The notes under the pieces: model-generated | Told to the model about the DNA's origin: nothing | The model's input: only the letters and a program-made list of their open reading frames with translations | Database searches by the model: none | Translations under genes and position numbers: made by a program | Shown here: positions 1 through 14,400 of the stretch, piece by piece | How positions within the stretch are numbered: the first letter of the stretch is position 1 | How the letters are laid out: each line of letters begins with the position of its first letter | Assembly (NCBI RefSeq): GCF_019175285.1 | Contig: NC_056528.1 | Span: 13,135,961-13,199,960, forward strand | Length of the DNA: 64,000 nucleotides | Direction of reading: 5' to 3' | Source: Sceloporus undulatus | Taxonomy: Eukaryota > Chordata > Lepidosauria > Squamata > Phrynosomatidae

Positions 1-320
1 AGAAACAACCGTCCCTCGCAAAAGCCAAACTCAACTACGGCTCCACGCCGTGCAAACTCCGCTCCTTCCGTCCTAACCGCTTCCGCTTCCGGTTCAACTG
101 GAAGTGTAGGTCTCAGACTATCAAAACTCATTATTAGTCCTCCAAAACCCACCCATCCCGTTCCTGTGCCTATCGCCCCATGTTGGGATTTGTAGTACTT
201 CGCTTAGGCTTCCGTTTTGACTCGTCTCCCTAAGGAGAGAGCCAGGAAAAAAGGAGAGAAAATGGCTTCTATTATGAACCCGGAAGTGACTCTAGTTTAT
301 TCCCTCTATGATACAGAATG
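1..320 (-). promoter_or_regulatory. Possible promoter region of the next gene to the left
   Basis: The first 250 bases are richer in CpG than what follows and hold several TTCCG/CTTCCGG (ETS-like) motifs, as in many vertebrate housekeeping promoters. In human, GLE1 lies directly downstream of ODF2 in the same orientation. That would place a GLE1 promoter here, firing leftward out of the window. No coding exon of that gene is visible, so its identity is inference from synteny. Confidence 0.3.
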
Positions 321-2495
321 GAACCGTTTCATTGACTCTAACTGAAAGAGGCGTGGCTTCAGCATAGAGCCATAACTAGAAGAGTAGCACTGCTGCCTAG
401 ATATTCCGGGTTTCTATTAACATCTCCAGTTTCTCCCTTTTGCCAGTGTGACTTCTAAAGCTTGCGGCATCCCACTGTGCATTTAGTATAGTATTCAGTT
501 TAGCCTTCCTGAGGCTAAGCGCCATTGTCTGTTTAGGCTGCAGAATTAATAGTTTGACACCGCTTTCCCAGGGCTCAGTGCTGTGGCATTCTGGGATGTG
601 TAGTTTTGTGAAATACTTACCCAACCTCAAGCCTTAAGGAGGCAGGAAAAATTTATTATCATTATCACAGATAATTGTTTCATAAAGATCAAGCAGAAGG
701 AACTTAATGTAAAGAACAAAAGTAACTTTCTGGCCTTGCATCGCACATCTTAGTGCAAATATTAAGACACAAACAGCGTTCAGTTCAGCAAACATTGGAG
801 AAAGTCATGCCAGAAGTCCTCTCAAAGGGTCATGGCATGCAGATGTATAAAATGCTGTAAATATAAAAAGCTGTGTGTTAAATTCATAAAAATATAAGGG
901 GTTTATTTGATGATTTTAAAGGATTTTTTGTTTCTGTTATGTGCCTTCAAGGCATTTTCTTGCAAGTTTCTTCAGAGGGAGTGTGCCATTGCCACTCTAG
1001 GCTAAGAGTGTGACTTGCCCATTGTCACCAATGGCCGAGCCGGGATTCGAACCCTGGTCTCTCCCGTTGTCCTACGCTCAAGCCCTATGCCACACTGGCT
1101 CTCTTTATTCTCTGCAGAACATTACAAAACAAAAAAAACATCCCATATAAACATACACTCATGCTTCTTATCATGCTCAGAAACGGAGGACGTAATGGAA
1201 TCCTCTTGGGCAGAAGAAGGCTGTAATGTAGGACATGTCCTGGAAAAGGAGGACATCTAGGAAGACCACCAATGAAGACTAGACGCTAGGCTGTATTCGG
1301 AGAAAGGAACTGGCAAACCCACCTTGCCTCAGAAAACCTTGAAATCCATGGGTCGCACAGTAGCCATGAGAAAAGGGAACGCAGCAGCCATGTTTAAAGC
1401 GGAGGAAAGACAAAAAACGAAGCACACCAATGAAACTTGCAATGCTTTCTTTTTTTAAAAAAGCTTTACACAGCACCATTTCCATTCTCTTAAAAAGTCA
1501 CACGTTAAACCAAATATAGGTTCGATGGTCTCATAATAAATAGTAAAATTCAAAACAGCAATGCAGTCGGCTGGTTTTTCCCTCCACCTTCACCCACAAC
1601 ACCACAACGCAAAACCATTAAAAAGCATCAAATATGGGGAAGACATAAGTGTTACTTTGTGCTTCCGCAAACAATCAGTTTCTCCCTACTTCACAAGCCA
1701 GAAGAGAACATCAAAAGCAATTCAGCCTTGCGTCCGCCCGCAATGGGGATTGGCACATGCAACTCCAGACAAAGTATTCCAAGATAACGGCAACTAAGAG
1801 TCACACAGAGACACACATCAGAGTGGAAACAAAACAGTAAGATGCACACCTGACAGATAAAACCTCACTGCTCAACACTAAGTCACACATATGAAAACGG
1901 TGGAGATCAAAAGTATAAGATCTGTAACTATGGATCCTGTGGATTTCTGCTGAAGAACAGCGCATATAAAATGCCCTTTCCTACAAGCAGGATACTCTGC
2001 AGACAGTGTAGGCTATGACTTAGTCTACTAGGGTGCCTCCTAGAATAACTACAAGAAATACAAAAAAGGATTCGTACCCCCATCTCGGCCCTACGGTAGT
2101 GGCTAATGGACACAGCTTTTACTGTGTTAACAACTCTTCAAAGGATTGATTTAAAATCCATTTTCTCTGCAGTAATAAACATGATCTTGAACTTGTAAAA
2201 CTTGGACAAAAGCATTGACAAACACCCATTTTAAAAATACAGGCTGAATTACAAACCTGCAGGTTACTCGCAAAAGATGAACCTTGTTAAGGCACTAGAA
2301 GACCGGGGAAGGTAAAAGTGTCCCTGCACCTCTCTCTCTGCCATCTAATAAGCCTATGGTGCAGCCTGCCTGAGTAAAAGATGCCCTGCCACTCCAAAAG
2401 TAACAGATGGCAGAGTCAGCTATGGCTTCGAAAGAGGCCCCCACCCAACTGAGCCGTAAGAAGAGAGGATCAGAGGCTTAGGGGAAAGGGTTTGA
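321..2495. other. ODF2 3' flank / probable 3' UTR, repeat-bearing
   Basis: I see no coding exon here. The ODF2 stop lies at 2498-2496, so the right part is probably its 3' UTR, but I could not settle on one polyadenylation signal. The stretch holds half of a foldback MITE (about 530-620), a minus-strand tRNA-headed SINE (936-1102) and a fragment of a 'ggaggacat' repeat (about 1185-1260). Confidence 0.5.
936..1105 (-). repeat. tRNA-headed lizard SINE
   Basis: On the minus strand a tRNA-like head with a B-box-like 'ggttcgaatcccggctcgg' is followed by 'gggcaagtcacactc' and the 'gaaacttgcaag' body. The family recurs in the window on plus at 14395-14560, 22990-23110, 23385-23510, 31755-31965 and 63045-63235, and on minus at 25150-25290, 37735-37880, 57885-58130, 61595-61830, 62860-62925 and 63905-64000. 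I recognise it as the common iguanian SINE. It is not a tRNA gene. Confidence 0.75.
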
Positions 2496-5400
2496 TCACA
2501 GGGGAGACCGAGGGCGGATGGGGGAGCTTGTCAAGGCACTGTCCCAAAGACATTGGCGTAAGAAGACTTGAGAAGTGGACGTAGTTTTGCATGCTGCGGT
2601 TGGTGCTCTCATGTTCAAGACGATCCTTCAGTCCTGGAGGCGGCTTTGGTATCTATGTTCTGCCTGTGAAAGACACAAAGGATTCAAACACATCATACCA
2701 CACCAATGTCACCAGTACAACATTTCCCAACAGAGTAGGAGTTGCAGGCAAAGCAAGAATGACACAGTCAGAAGTAGTCTACATCTTATTCTAAGATACT
2801 ATGTGCTCAATAGATGGCTGTTTTACTTTGGAAACAGCTCAGTGGGTTTCAGCTTAAATATTTTCAATGGCCTTCTTTAGGGGCGGTATGAAATCTAACT
2901 GCCAAATCTCTGATGCTGAGAATCTCATTCCTTGCGGGACAAAGCAGCTTTTCTCAAAGGAGGAGTCCCTGCTCTGCCCAGCACTCACGTCATCCTTGTT
3001 CCGTCGCAACTGATCATTTCTGTCTTTGTCCTGCTCAGCTGGTCTCCAAATCCAGTATCTTGGACTGTGCTGTTCGTTCCCTTGCTGCGGCTCGCTCTCT
3101 TGTTTGCTCCAACTGCAACAAGGCAGAAAAAATGAGTTTGATTTTGGGGAGAGGGGAGCCAAGAATCCTCTTTGGAAAGGAGATTGGTAACAGTGGTAGT
3201 CGATCTCAACTTTTGGAAGGTCAGAAAACATTCAACACACACGATTCCTCCACCACCTGAACACACACACACATACACACACACACAGCATTCTTCCTGG
3301 CCAAGAGAGGGAGATACCCACCTGCCTCTTGGCATCGTCAATAGCCATCTCCAGCTGACGGGCTAAAGAGCCACATTCCCGGGTCTTCTCCTCAAGCCTC
3401 ATTTGGGACTGATGGATTGACTCCTCTCTTTTGGCAATGACCTGCAGGAATTCGATGTTCTGGCTGCTTGTTGCTTCAAGTTTCCTAAGTAAGAACCATA
3501 AAACAAGATATATATATACACACAAACACACACACACACATATAAATCCAAATCACCTGGGAAGGAAAATGAACTGTCTGGCCTCCCACAGGTATCTGAG
3601 AGAAACCGCTGTCACTGTTGTGGTCAGCCTTCCTCTGTAGGAGAACAGATCTGAGAGCTTCCTTTTTGGTTTTCCCGATACAGTACTACCACAGTCATGG
3701 CCATGACAACACTTTCTCAGTTTCAAATCCGAACCTTGTGCCAACAGTTGTGATCTAGTGGGCAAATGTTCCTACAGCATGAGCTCAGATTCCACTACAC
3801 TCTCTAACCTCTCCATCTCTTCCAGCTTGTGGACCAGTTGTTTGTTCTCTTCTTGGGCCAACTGATATTTTTCTCTCGTCACCTCCATCTTGTCTCCCTG
3901 GAGCTCAATCTAAAATGGAAAAGGCAAAAAGGAAAACAAGTGTGAACCGTGTAAATTGTTTTAAGGAATAGCAGGGACCCGAGAACAAGAGCCAGATCTG
4001 GGGGCTCCCCTTTTTCCGTGAAGAAGGCCTCTGCCATCTGTGCTTCCCAGGGAAACAGGAAAAGACTTGTTGAAAAAGAAGGATGCACAAAGGAGTAGGC
4101 AAAGCTACTGTGTCCAGCACCCAAGTGGAACCAGGACTCAGTGGTGCTTTCTACCGTGATCTGCTTTCAGTCTCAGGCTGTAGACTTGAGACAGACAGAG
4201 TAAGAATAAAGAGATTCTCTGGGTCACAATGTATTTTGTTCCACTACTAAGTTACCCTTTAACTAGCCTGTCCCCATGAGTGCTCTGAATTATGATGGAG
4301 GTCTATCCCGTCAGAGAGAGGATGCTGGGCACGGTTGAGTCCTGGCACCTTCTGATTTACAAGTATTGGGCCCTTTTCAGGGCTAATTTTTATCCAGCAT
4401 GAAATAGTTCCTTCTCAGCATCATACAGAAGAGCTGCCAGCCACCTGAAAGCAAAGCGAAGCACACAGATTGAGGCAAGCGGTGCAGGAATAGATAGAAA
4501 ATGGCTTATGGGGCAAAGTAAAAGGATGTAGGGGCTCTCCCAAAACAGCACATTTGAAGTTTACAGGGAACGAAAAGCAATTGCCTGGTGCCAGGCATTC
4601 AAGGACCACACCTGGCAGGTGTAAATTCAGAGCCCCAAAATGCATGGAGATGAAGCTTAGATGACCAACAATCCTGCAGAGCAGTTTACAGGACAGGACA
4701 ATGTACAAAGATAACCTTCCCAGCTTCCCTGATTTTAATAACTGGAAGCAAATCAGCACTAGATCTTTTGCTTTTTAAAAGAACTTTGGAGGCACTTGCA
4801 GTATACATATTGAATTGCATACATTTGTACTTGACCTGCTGAGGTTCAGAAACTGATTTGGACACAACATTCAACATCCCAAGAACTTCAGTTTTCTAAT
4901 CTTTACTATATTTTATTTATCAATGAAGGGAGAGTTCTACTCTCAGATGGGAATTTTCACATGCTAGCCCTGTATCTTATCACTCCATACTAAGAATAGC
5001 ATCAGTTATGCCAAATATGCCAGACTGTGCAAACATTCTTGGAAGAGCGCTCTGATCTCACACTGCTTGGCCATTGAGTTTTCTCCTCAGTCAGCAGAGC
5101 TAAAAACTTATTGTTCCCTGATTCAAACAGCAAGTGCTCTTGGGATTCTGCATGGTGTGTCAGGATTTTAGTTATCTACAGACTCACAACAAGGGCCAAT
5201 TCAGTGAATAAAAACAGAGCCACAAGAACGAAGGGAGCTGATAAACCTTAACAATAGACAAGACCCTGCAGAAAGCATGCATGAAGGAAGCTCAGCAGCA
5301 AACTTGGGGATAATATGAATAGCAAAAAGAAAGATATGCCACGCATCCATGTATTTGGCAGTGCAGTTGTTTTAATCATTTCAAAGAGAGACGAGACAAG

Positions 5401-8400
5401 AGACAAGAGATTGCACTTTCCTGATGCTAAAGGTGGCTCATTTTGGTCCCCGGCTTGAGGTTCGTGTGGGCGTCTTCTGCCAGTCCCTTACCCGCTGGCG
5501 GAGGTCCGTAATCATGGCTGACAGGTCCATGTTCTTCTTCTCATAACTCTTGAGCTGATCCTGACACTCAGCCAGTTTGGTCTCAGTGATCCTCAAGATC
5601 TCAGGAAGCTTTTCCAACTCAGCAACCTGGTTCTGGAACTGCTTACGAGCCTAAAGACGGAAACATAGGGCCCTCCATCAGTATAGCAATAAAGTTGTGC
5701 ATTTTAGGTCAAGTGGCACCTGTGAAACAAGAAGCTGGGCAAGTCTGCGTAAAGCCAGCCAATTATGACTTGGGGAGTATCGTAAAAGGAGCCAGAGGGG
5801 AGGATATATTGTAGAGTCCAGGTAGAAATATGGGAAGGGTCAGTCAGAGACAGAGATAAAACCAGGTAGAAACTGAGATCATGGCAGTTAGAAATAGAGT
5901 TGGATATGCCTCTTCTATACAGTACCTATAAAAAGAAGAGAAACAGAGGACCCTCCCAGTTTGCGCCATTCAGCAACAATTTGAGTCAAACACTTACATT
6001 CTCAATTTCCTTGCTCATTTCCTCTTTCAGTGCTTTGTTCTCTTTGTCACACTGTTCCAGTTTCACAGTCACCTCATCAGCCTCCATTCGTGTTTTCACC
6101 ACCTAGGCACAACATAAGAGACCCATGTAACTTGCTAAGAAACAGGCTTATGAACAGCCAAGAACACCTGAAAACCAAGAGACAGATCTGACCTACTAAT
6201 AAAATCCTTCTGCTTTGGTTCAACAGAATTGGGCACATGAAGAAGGGATGACCGCAAAGGGGCCCAGGGTACCATACCTGATTCTTGTAGGTTTCAATCA
6301 GGCCTTCATAATTCTTGAGGGAGGCTTTGAGTTTTGTTATTTCTTTCTGCGCTTCATTCATCCTCTCCTCCACTGGTATCATGCTATTCTGTAAGAACCA
6401 CAAGACAAGGGACAGTGTTCATAGAGAAGAGATGATCTGGTTGCAATGAACGTCAATGGTGTTTATATTCTATCTGAGCATGAATCTCCGATGAATCATC
6501 TCCCTGCTCTTCTGAAATTAAAGGATGTTAAATGAAATACCTTCTGTGCCCAGTTTAGTTCAACTGGTGAACTGGTGTTCCTGATAGACCACTAACACAT
6601 ATTGACATGGGGAACTTGTGTGCCCCAGGTTTCTGTTGAATACCACCTCTCCATCACTTCTGACCAACAGCCATGCTGGCTGGAGATGATGGGAATCATC
6701 ACACATCTTACATGCTGAAAAGATCCCTCCCTGTCCTGTACCATCTCTGGGATCCCTCTGGCTTCTCTACTGACCTTCAACCTCTCATTCTCAATTTTGA
6801 AGGAAGTGCTCTCCGTGACTTGCTTGTGGAGCTTGTCAACCAAAGCATCCCTGTCTTCCCGCATCTTGTCCTCCATAGCAGCTTGCTGATCCACCAGGTC
6901 TGAAATACGGCTGCCATGAAGCAGAGGGAAATGAAGCATTATCGAATATGAAAGGGAGGGAGACACAACTTCAACACAAAATAGGCTTTTACATATGTGG
7001 AGCATCTCAAAACCGTTGGGCATCATCAAGTTCTCAAAGAGAGCAACCGGGTAACCAATGAGATGTTTGGAATTACAACCCACATCAGCTCTAGCCAGTC
7101 TGGTCAAAGGCAAGGGATTACGGCAGATATAACCCAAAACATCTGGAAGATGCCCAGCTGACTATACTCAGGTAAGTGTGTCAGAAGAAGCTCAAATTCA
7201 GATGGAAAACTCTTTACATGACCTTCAGATAGTTGCTATCTCTGAGTTGTGAATATAAAATTAGGGTGGGATGAAGGAGAACCCTAAGCACCACCTTGAG
7301 GTCCTTAGAGCCTATCATGTGGAAAAGGTAGGAGAAAACCTTAAAATGGGGCCACAAATGGATAAACCACAGGCATAAGGAAGGGATGTCACATAATTCA
7401 AATGCCTAGGTCTACCAAACAGAGTTATTAAACCATACCTTCAAGGGCAGCCCACAAAAAGCATCTTACTCGAGCCTAAACACAACAAAACATGTCTTAT
7501 AAGGGCAAGCCAGCTTCTTGTTGCTCCAGGAACTAACTCCTTAAGCTATTCCCAAACCTCAGTGCAGTTCATACCTGTTCAACATCACTATCTCAACCTC
7601 CAGGTCACTTTTGTCTTTCACCACTTGGTTGTAGCGGTTTCTCCAAGACTCCAAAGTAGACAAGGCCTCCGCAACATAGGTATCCTGCCAAGCATGCAAG
7701 ATGAAATAAGTCAGGCGGTAGGAAGTACAATGGCATCCTTTGCCACAGAGAACAGGAACTGTTCCTGAACTGACACTATATTAACCGTAAGATGGGTGAA
7801 AGTAAATGAACATCACAGTGCCCTGTGCATATACATGTGCTTAGTATTTAGGCAGGCCTTTGAATCCTAAATCATGTAGCACAAGAGCGTTTTGAAAGTA
7901 GTGTGCTGGACTTCTACACTTTTAATTATGTTTTAAATGTGTCTGAACCATGTGCTTTTTAAAAAAACAGAATTGCTTAATTGCTTTTTAAGTTCTGAAA
8001 ACTAAGATTCTGAATCACATCTCTGAAGCAGCTGAAATATTAGCAAGATACAGATGTGACTTCAGTCTTTATTACTAGTATCCAAAAGCACATAAAGAGA
8101 CAGCTGGGGGAGGATATCCACAACTGAGAAGCAAGAAAAACAAATGCCCAGTTTGTGAGGATGGCCAGAGCAACCCTTACCTTTTCCGCTAGCTGGGCGT
8201 TCAGCTGATCAGCATATTCTTCGCTCCGTTCTGCTCGCTCTTTCTGTGCTTTTATGGCATTTTTCAGGCCCTCCTTGTCCCGCTCTCCCTTTGCCTTTAG
8301 CTCCTTCAGCTGTTCCATGATGTTCTCCACTTCGGCCTTATGTTGAGCCGCAACACGTTCCAGATTCTGGAAGGAAGGCAACAAGATGCCACTCAAGGCT

Positions 8401-11400
8401 CTCAAATAGATTAAATGGGCATTTAAGACAGTCAACTTCCTCAACGTGCTTTTAAAAATACCCTGCCTTAAAAGCAAGAGAGGCTGTTGGTCCCTCTTGG
8501 TCTGTCTTACCACCAGATGGATTTCAAAGCTGTCTATTATTCATCAAAACCAAGAGAGTTCTGCTAGGAACTGCAGTATCCACAGAAGCCAAGATACAAG
8601 CAGATCTCATTTCCCTTCCTCCTCCACAACCCATACAATCTATTTTGGGGGGTCAGCTCTAATCTACACATGCAGCAAAATAAGGTGATAGAACAACTAG
8701 CAAAATGAACCATACCACTTCAGACAGCAAGTACTGTATGCAAGGAGCCACTTTTCTTTTTAATACTCCTAAAAGTTCCTTGAGTATAATAAAGAAGCGC
8801 CGCAGTGGAATAAAGCTTCAGCATTCCACCTTAATGTGCTAATTTTAATGAAATGTTATCTCCACCTGCCGTCTTGGAACTGGTACAACTCACGGTGCCA
8901 CCTGGTCTCATTGCAACCTTAGCTATGGGTCTCTGCCACTCAAGAGCACAAAGAGCTGTACCCGGATCTGGATGCCCAAGCGGTGATTCTCGGCTTCTTT
9001 ATTGCGCAGCTGTGCCTGCAAATGTCCCCGCACAGCTTCCATAGATTTTGTGAGCTCAGCAGCAGTCTTGGCTTGGTCCTAGAAGGGAGATGCAAACAGA
9101 CAAGAGAACAGAAAGGTGGAAGTTTAGCTTCTTATATCATTTATATACATATGTGTGCATACAGACATGTTGCAATAGGGATGGTTCTAAAACAAGGAAG
9201 CCAAATCCCAAAACTTTTACCTAGGGAAGCAAATTACCCAAGCTTACCTTTTCTGTCTGTATCTGAACCATTAGCTCATCAACTTCCTTTTCTTTATCTT
9301 GTAACTTCTTTACCAATTGCTGAAAAGACAAACAAAAAGCAAACGGGGGGAAAAAAATCACAGCCACAAAGGAAGTAGTTTCTCAGAAGCCAATACTGGT
9401 GTGTACATGGAATGAGAGGTGAAATAAGAGATGTAGATAAGTCCCGTATCCTTTGCTGCATCCTTAACAATAGGACCTTATGAGCTGTCACATTGATGGA
9501 AGGATCTCTCTGTCATCCAAACCACTGCAGTGCCAGATTGGGCAAGAATTCATAATCTACACTACGCAGTATCTTGTAAGTGATGCCCAAAAATTCAAAA
9601 CAGGAAAAGGAGGAAGATATTCTCTATGCACAGGCTTACCATCTAACACCGACAACACAACATGAAAAGGGGATACAGGAAAGCAAGCAAATTCAGGCAC
9701 CATTTCTTAATGTCATGTAATTATTGAAAGAAAAAGCAGCCATGAAAAATATATGTGACACTCCTCAGAGGTATGTTGACAAACGTTGTCTAAGAAAGCG
9801 ACAAATTATCTCTCAGCTACCTTTATAACAGCCCTAACTGGAGCACTTTTATTCCCATTTTACAGATCAGGGAACTGAGGCTGACAGTCCCAAGGAGGGA
9901 CATTTTCTTATTAGGGAATACCCGAATTACACCTTCATGCCTTGCCTCCTGTTGTTTCCTGGCAGTTACTCAGCCTTGTTACTCACATTTCAATGGCAAA
10001 AATCTTTAAATTCTTAATGATATGCTGGCAGGAAAATACACACAGCACACACAACACACTGTGAATTTTGGTTTATATTCACCGCTTTCTCTGCATCTGA
10101 ATCAGTCAGCCTTTTCATGAGTGCTGCTTGCTGCTCTGCTAGTTTCTGAGAATCTTTCTGTAAAACAAGAAGCAAAAAATGAAAGATCCATAGATTTATT
10201 TATTTATTAAGAAATTCCTGTGTGCCCCCCTCCGCCTTTTGGAAGTTTCTTGGCTTCCATTGAGCCATCAGTATCCTTTAATAAAGGGCAGGGTGGTCTC
10301 CATTCAAGGAAAAATCCACCATTTTGTGCTCCATATGACACCTTATTTCTCCCCCCCAAAAGAAAATGCCAGTCAGTTCCACTATTCACTGAAAGATGTT
10401 AAATTAGGGCTTAACCATCAGGAGAAAATTCAAGCAGAAATGACCCTCTGCTTACCTCTCGACTGTGCTGCTCTCGAAGCAAGTCCCGGAGAGTTCGATT
10501 GGTTTCTTCAAAAGTACTCAGTTTCTGCAAGAGCAGCTCTTTTTGCCTAGTGAGTGTGTTGATGTCTGAAACTGTCATGTGCTTCTCCTAGAATTGAGGA
10601 CAGAGAGGGGGGAAATCGGGGAAGCAGGACAATGAAACCAAGTCATTTAGATTTGCTATCAAAACAGTAAAACCCTACAAAGGGGGTAGGCTAATTGAGG
10701 CCCCTCAGGCCATTTCTGACAATTTGTCTGGCCCTCCTCAGCTGAGGGAGGGCCGGCCACCCCATCTGGGAAGTTGCTACTTTGAACACATACCGATTTC
10801 AGTTTGCCAATCGTGTCCTTCAGGGCTTGGATCTGTTTAGCAGCCGCCGCTCCATCCAGTTCCGCCTCCACCAGCTTTGACATCAAGCACTCCTTTTCGT
10901 GCATTAAGTGCCGCTTCTGGAGTCTGGGAAGGAAGAAATGTTTCAAACCCAGCAAGATAAGGACTGAACAACTGGGCTGTGCATCTCTAGAAAGGGACAG
11001 GACTAAGATATTCCATTTTCAACACAAACCCAGCAAAGGAAGCTCAATGAGGTACCAAGGAAATGTACTATTACTACTACTTATTATTATTATTTCCACC
11101 TTTTCCCTAGATACCAAAAAGCCCTTCTTGGTTTGAGAACACCCCCCCCGGCCCCACATTTTAATTATAGTCTATGTTCCCCATAAACTGACATCTTAGG
11201 CAGAAAGCATTTCCCAGGGTTCCCTTAAGATCCAAACCCCACCACTTTCTCTAAAGCAAGGGAAGTCAGAAGTTCAGTTACATGCTCAGATCTTTCTCTT
11301 CCTTCATACGTTCAATATTGCGCCGGAGAACGGTGTTCTCATGTTCCGTCTCAACTAGTTCCTGAGTGACTTCGTCCAGCTCTTCCTTCTGTTCTTCAAG

Positions 11401-14400
11401 GAGACGCTTGGCCACGCACCGTGCATCGTCCCGTTTGGGCATTTTGACCTGAGGACACAGCTAAACTCATTCAATAGACAGAGGGGTTTGTTGTACCCAC
11501 AGTCCAGCAAAGAAATCTGTTAGGAGTAGTGCTCCAGGCCAGCTTCTACATAGGCTGGACTACAATTGTTATAATTTCCCATACTATGCATGCTGGCTGG
11601 GGATGATGGTAGATGCACATTTAAAAGGTATTTGGTTTGCTCCAGACTGACAGCTTTTCCAGCAAGCTAATCCCTAGAACCACCACTTTCACGTTACCCT
11701 TCCCTTTTAGCTTCAACAATTCTCTCTCTCTCTAAACAGTAGGTAGCTATAGGACAAGCAAAATTTGAGGATGTGGGGAAAATAAGAAGGTACAAAGCAT
11801 GTTCTTTAGCTCAGATCACCTCATTTACTGCTTCTCTAGCTGTTCAACACACAAAAAACACCTGTATTGGTGCCTGAAAAACCTGGCCACTCTATTTGCA
11901 GTATAAGGTAACAGGCAACACAGTGTATTCTGATTTACTAGGTGGTCATGGCTAACAAAGGCAAGGTAATGTTAGCCTTGAATAAAAGTATCATGGGGCC
12001 CAACCATGCTTGGTACAAGAGAACCAGCTCATCTCCACGCCAATGGTCTCACCTCGTTTTTTCAGCGTGCCCACCACATTCAGCAAGCTGTCGATCTTCT
12101 TCTCGTACTTGTTCATTTTGCAGTGAATGGCGTCTTCCTCTTCTGTCGAAAGGTCACTCAGGCGAAGCACTGACAGTAATTTTTCTGAATCTGGAGGAGT
12201 GATTTCCAGGCGATGGGTCGGTCCCTAATTGAAGAGGATGGGACAGGGATTCCAATTTTTAAAAAGTGGCTCAAAAGCCTAATGCAGCCATCTTAAAAGG
12301 CTTTCTGATCCATCCATCTAAGAAAAGCTCCTGTTCCCAAGACCCCACACACACACACATACCCCCCACGATTATATTGCTTATTTTCCTCCACTTCATG
12401 CTCCTTTATCCCACTTTTGCCAAACTGCACTTTGGTCCTTTTGAAACTGCTGCTGGGATTCTCTCGTCCAATTACTTTTGAGTAGAGCTGGAAAGAGTAA
12501 CTTTTTTGAGCTACATTTCCCACAGAGAGATTCTGAGAAGTGCCACTAAGTGCAAAGATCTTTTTGCACCATACCATTTGCACATAAATGCCACTCCATT
12601 TTATCTTGAACTGCAGATCTGAACCCATTAAATTTTCATTGCTCTCAAATTCAACCAATCCCTGGACTGAAAGAAACGAGGTAGCTTTTTCTGCATGTGG
12701 ACTTGTCTTTCCCATACCAACAGGTAAGCTACTCCCAAATGATTTGCTTTACATTTTGTATACTGTATTATATATTTATAAAACACAACATGGTGAAGTG
12801 TGTGCTGTTGTGTGCGTATTTTTTAAACAAAGCAGGCAATGTTCCTGAGGTCTCCCTGGGTGCAGTACCAGGGACCAAGACACTGTGTCATGAACCAGAC
12901 TACCAACTGGCTACCAAGGCAAATGGCTGTTGTTGCCCTACCTCCCACTTGTATGATGACTCTCTGCAAGATGTTTTGCCGGGGGGGCATCCAGGGGACT
13001 CTGGTTTTTACTCGGACACTGCGGCGCACATTCACGGTATCCCCTTTCATTTTCTGCTTGTGCTTTTGCTGCAGGAATGGAGAAGGCAAACAAAAAAAAG
13101 GAGGGCGCACATCACATTATAGAAGTCTGACCATACAGTTTCCGTGTCTAAACTCTGCAACGGAATAGGAACCCCTCATCCCCAGCTCCCCTCCCAAGTC
13201 ATTCCAAGAAACAGTACCACGGAAAACAGCTTCACATTCTACATCACAGTGCGGTCGCAGTAACCACGCTCAGGAAAAAGAAATATAGATACCGCATAGC
13301 CAAGAGTGTAAGGGACCAGACTGAAAGCAGCTTTTGTTCTGGGTCACTCAGGATCATTGTGACATCACCCATGTTGCTTGGTCTCTTATGATGCAAGGTA
13401 AGGCCTTGGTTACCCTGGGAAAATTAGACCTAGTGTGTGGTAGGGAAGAGTGGCGGCCTGTGTGTAGCAAAGGACTACGAACAAGCGGCAAAGGTGGGCC
13501 ATGATCTACTATTGTATCACTATAATTCCTACAACTGGAATTATCAGGGGCCTGAAGCTTCTATGATGGTAGGCCACAATTTGATCATTTAGGCATTCTT
13601 AGGCACTACTCTTTAGTACCAAATACAGGGATCTTTGAATGTCTTTTAGTATGTCTCATAATAGTTACCATTTTTTTGCTTTTGCTTGGAAAGCCTGTTG
13701 TAGTGAAAGGTGGACTGCAAACACATTTACTTAATAATGAAGTGATCTCAATTGCTTAGTGGCTTCTGTTCAAAATATGCATGCACTTCTCATCAACTTT
13801 CTTTTCTTGATACGCTAGCTGTAAGAAACACCTGACAAAGTAGACTCGGCCTACAAGACCTTATGGTACAAACCTCTTTCTCTCAGTCCCAAAGGTGCTG
13901 GAAGATCCCTTCACACACTGATCCAGACTAAGATGGTTATGGATCTTAGAAACATGTGAATGAAGGTGTGCCATGTACAGTGGTACCCCGGGTTACAAAT
14001 TTAATTCGTTCCGCCGCCGCGTTCGTAACCCGAAAATCTTCGTAAGCCGAAAAAGCCATAGGCGCTAATAGCGAAAGCCGCGATTTCGTGCGAAAAAGCG
14101 CCGAAAAGCACCAAAAATTTTTTCGTAACCCGAACATAACTTCGTTACCCGAACCAGTTTTTTTCAATGGATTTTTTTCGTAACCCGGAAATTTCGTAAG
14201 GCGGCGCATTCGTATCCCGGGGTACCACTGTAATTGGATTTCATTATATTCAATGCCTGGATTGCAACAGTTGCTTGAATAGGAAAGAGTAAGCTGTTTC
14301 CAGATAGAACCAAGACTCAGCAAGCTTTTAAGCCTGAAGATTCAGGGACATGAGAATAGACATGAGATGCAACTGTCGTAACCTCTCCAGTTGTGTTATT

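Noticed and set aside
3790-4120. Minus frames beyond the exon at 3809-3909
   Set aside because: They run into intron sequence; the exon itself is assigned to ODF2.
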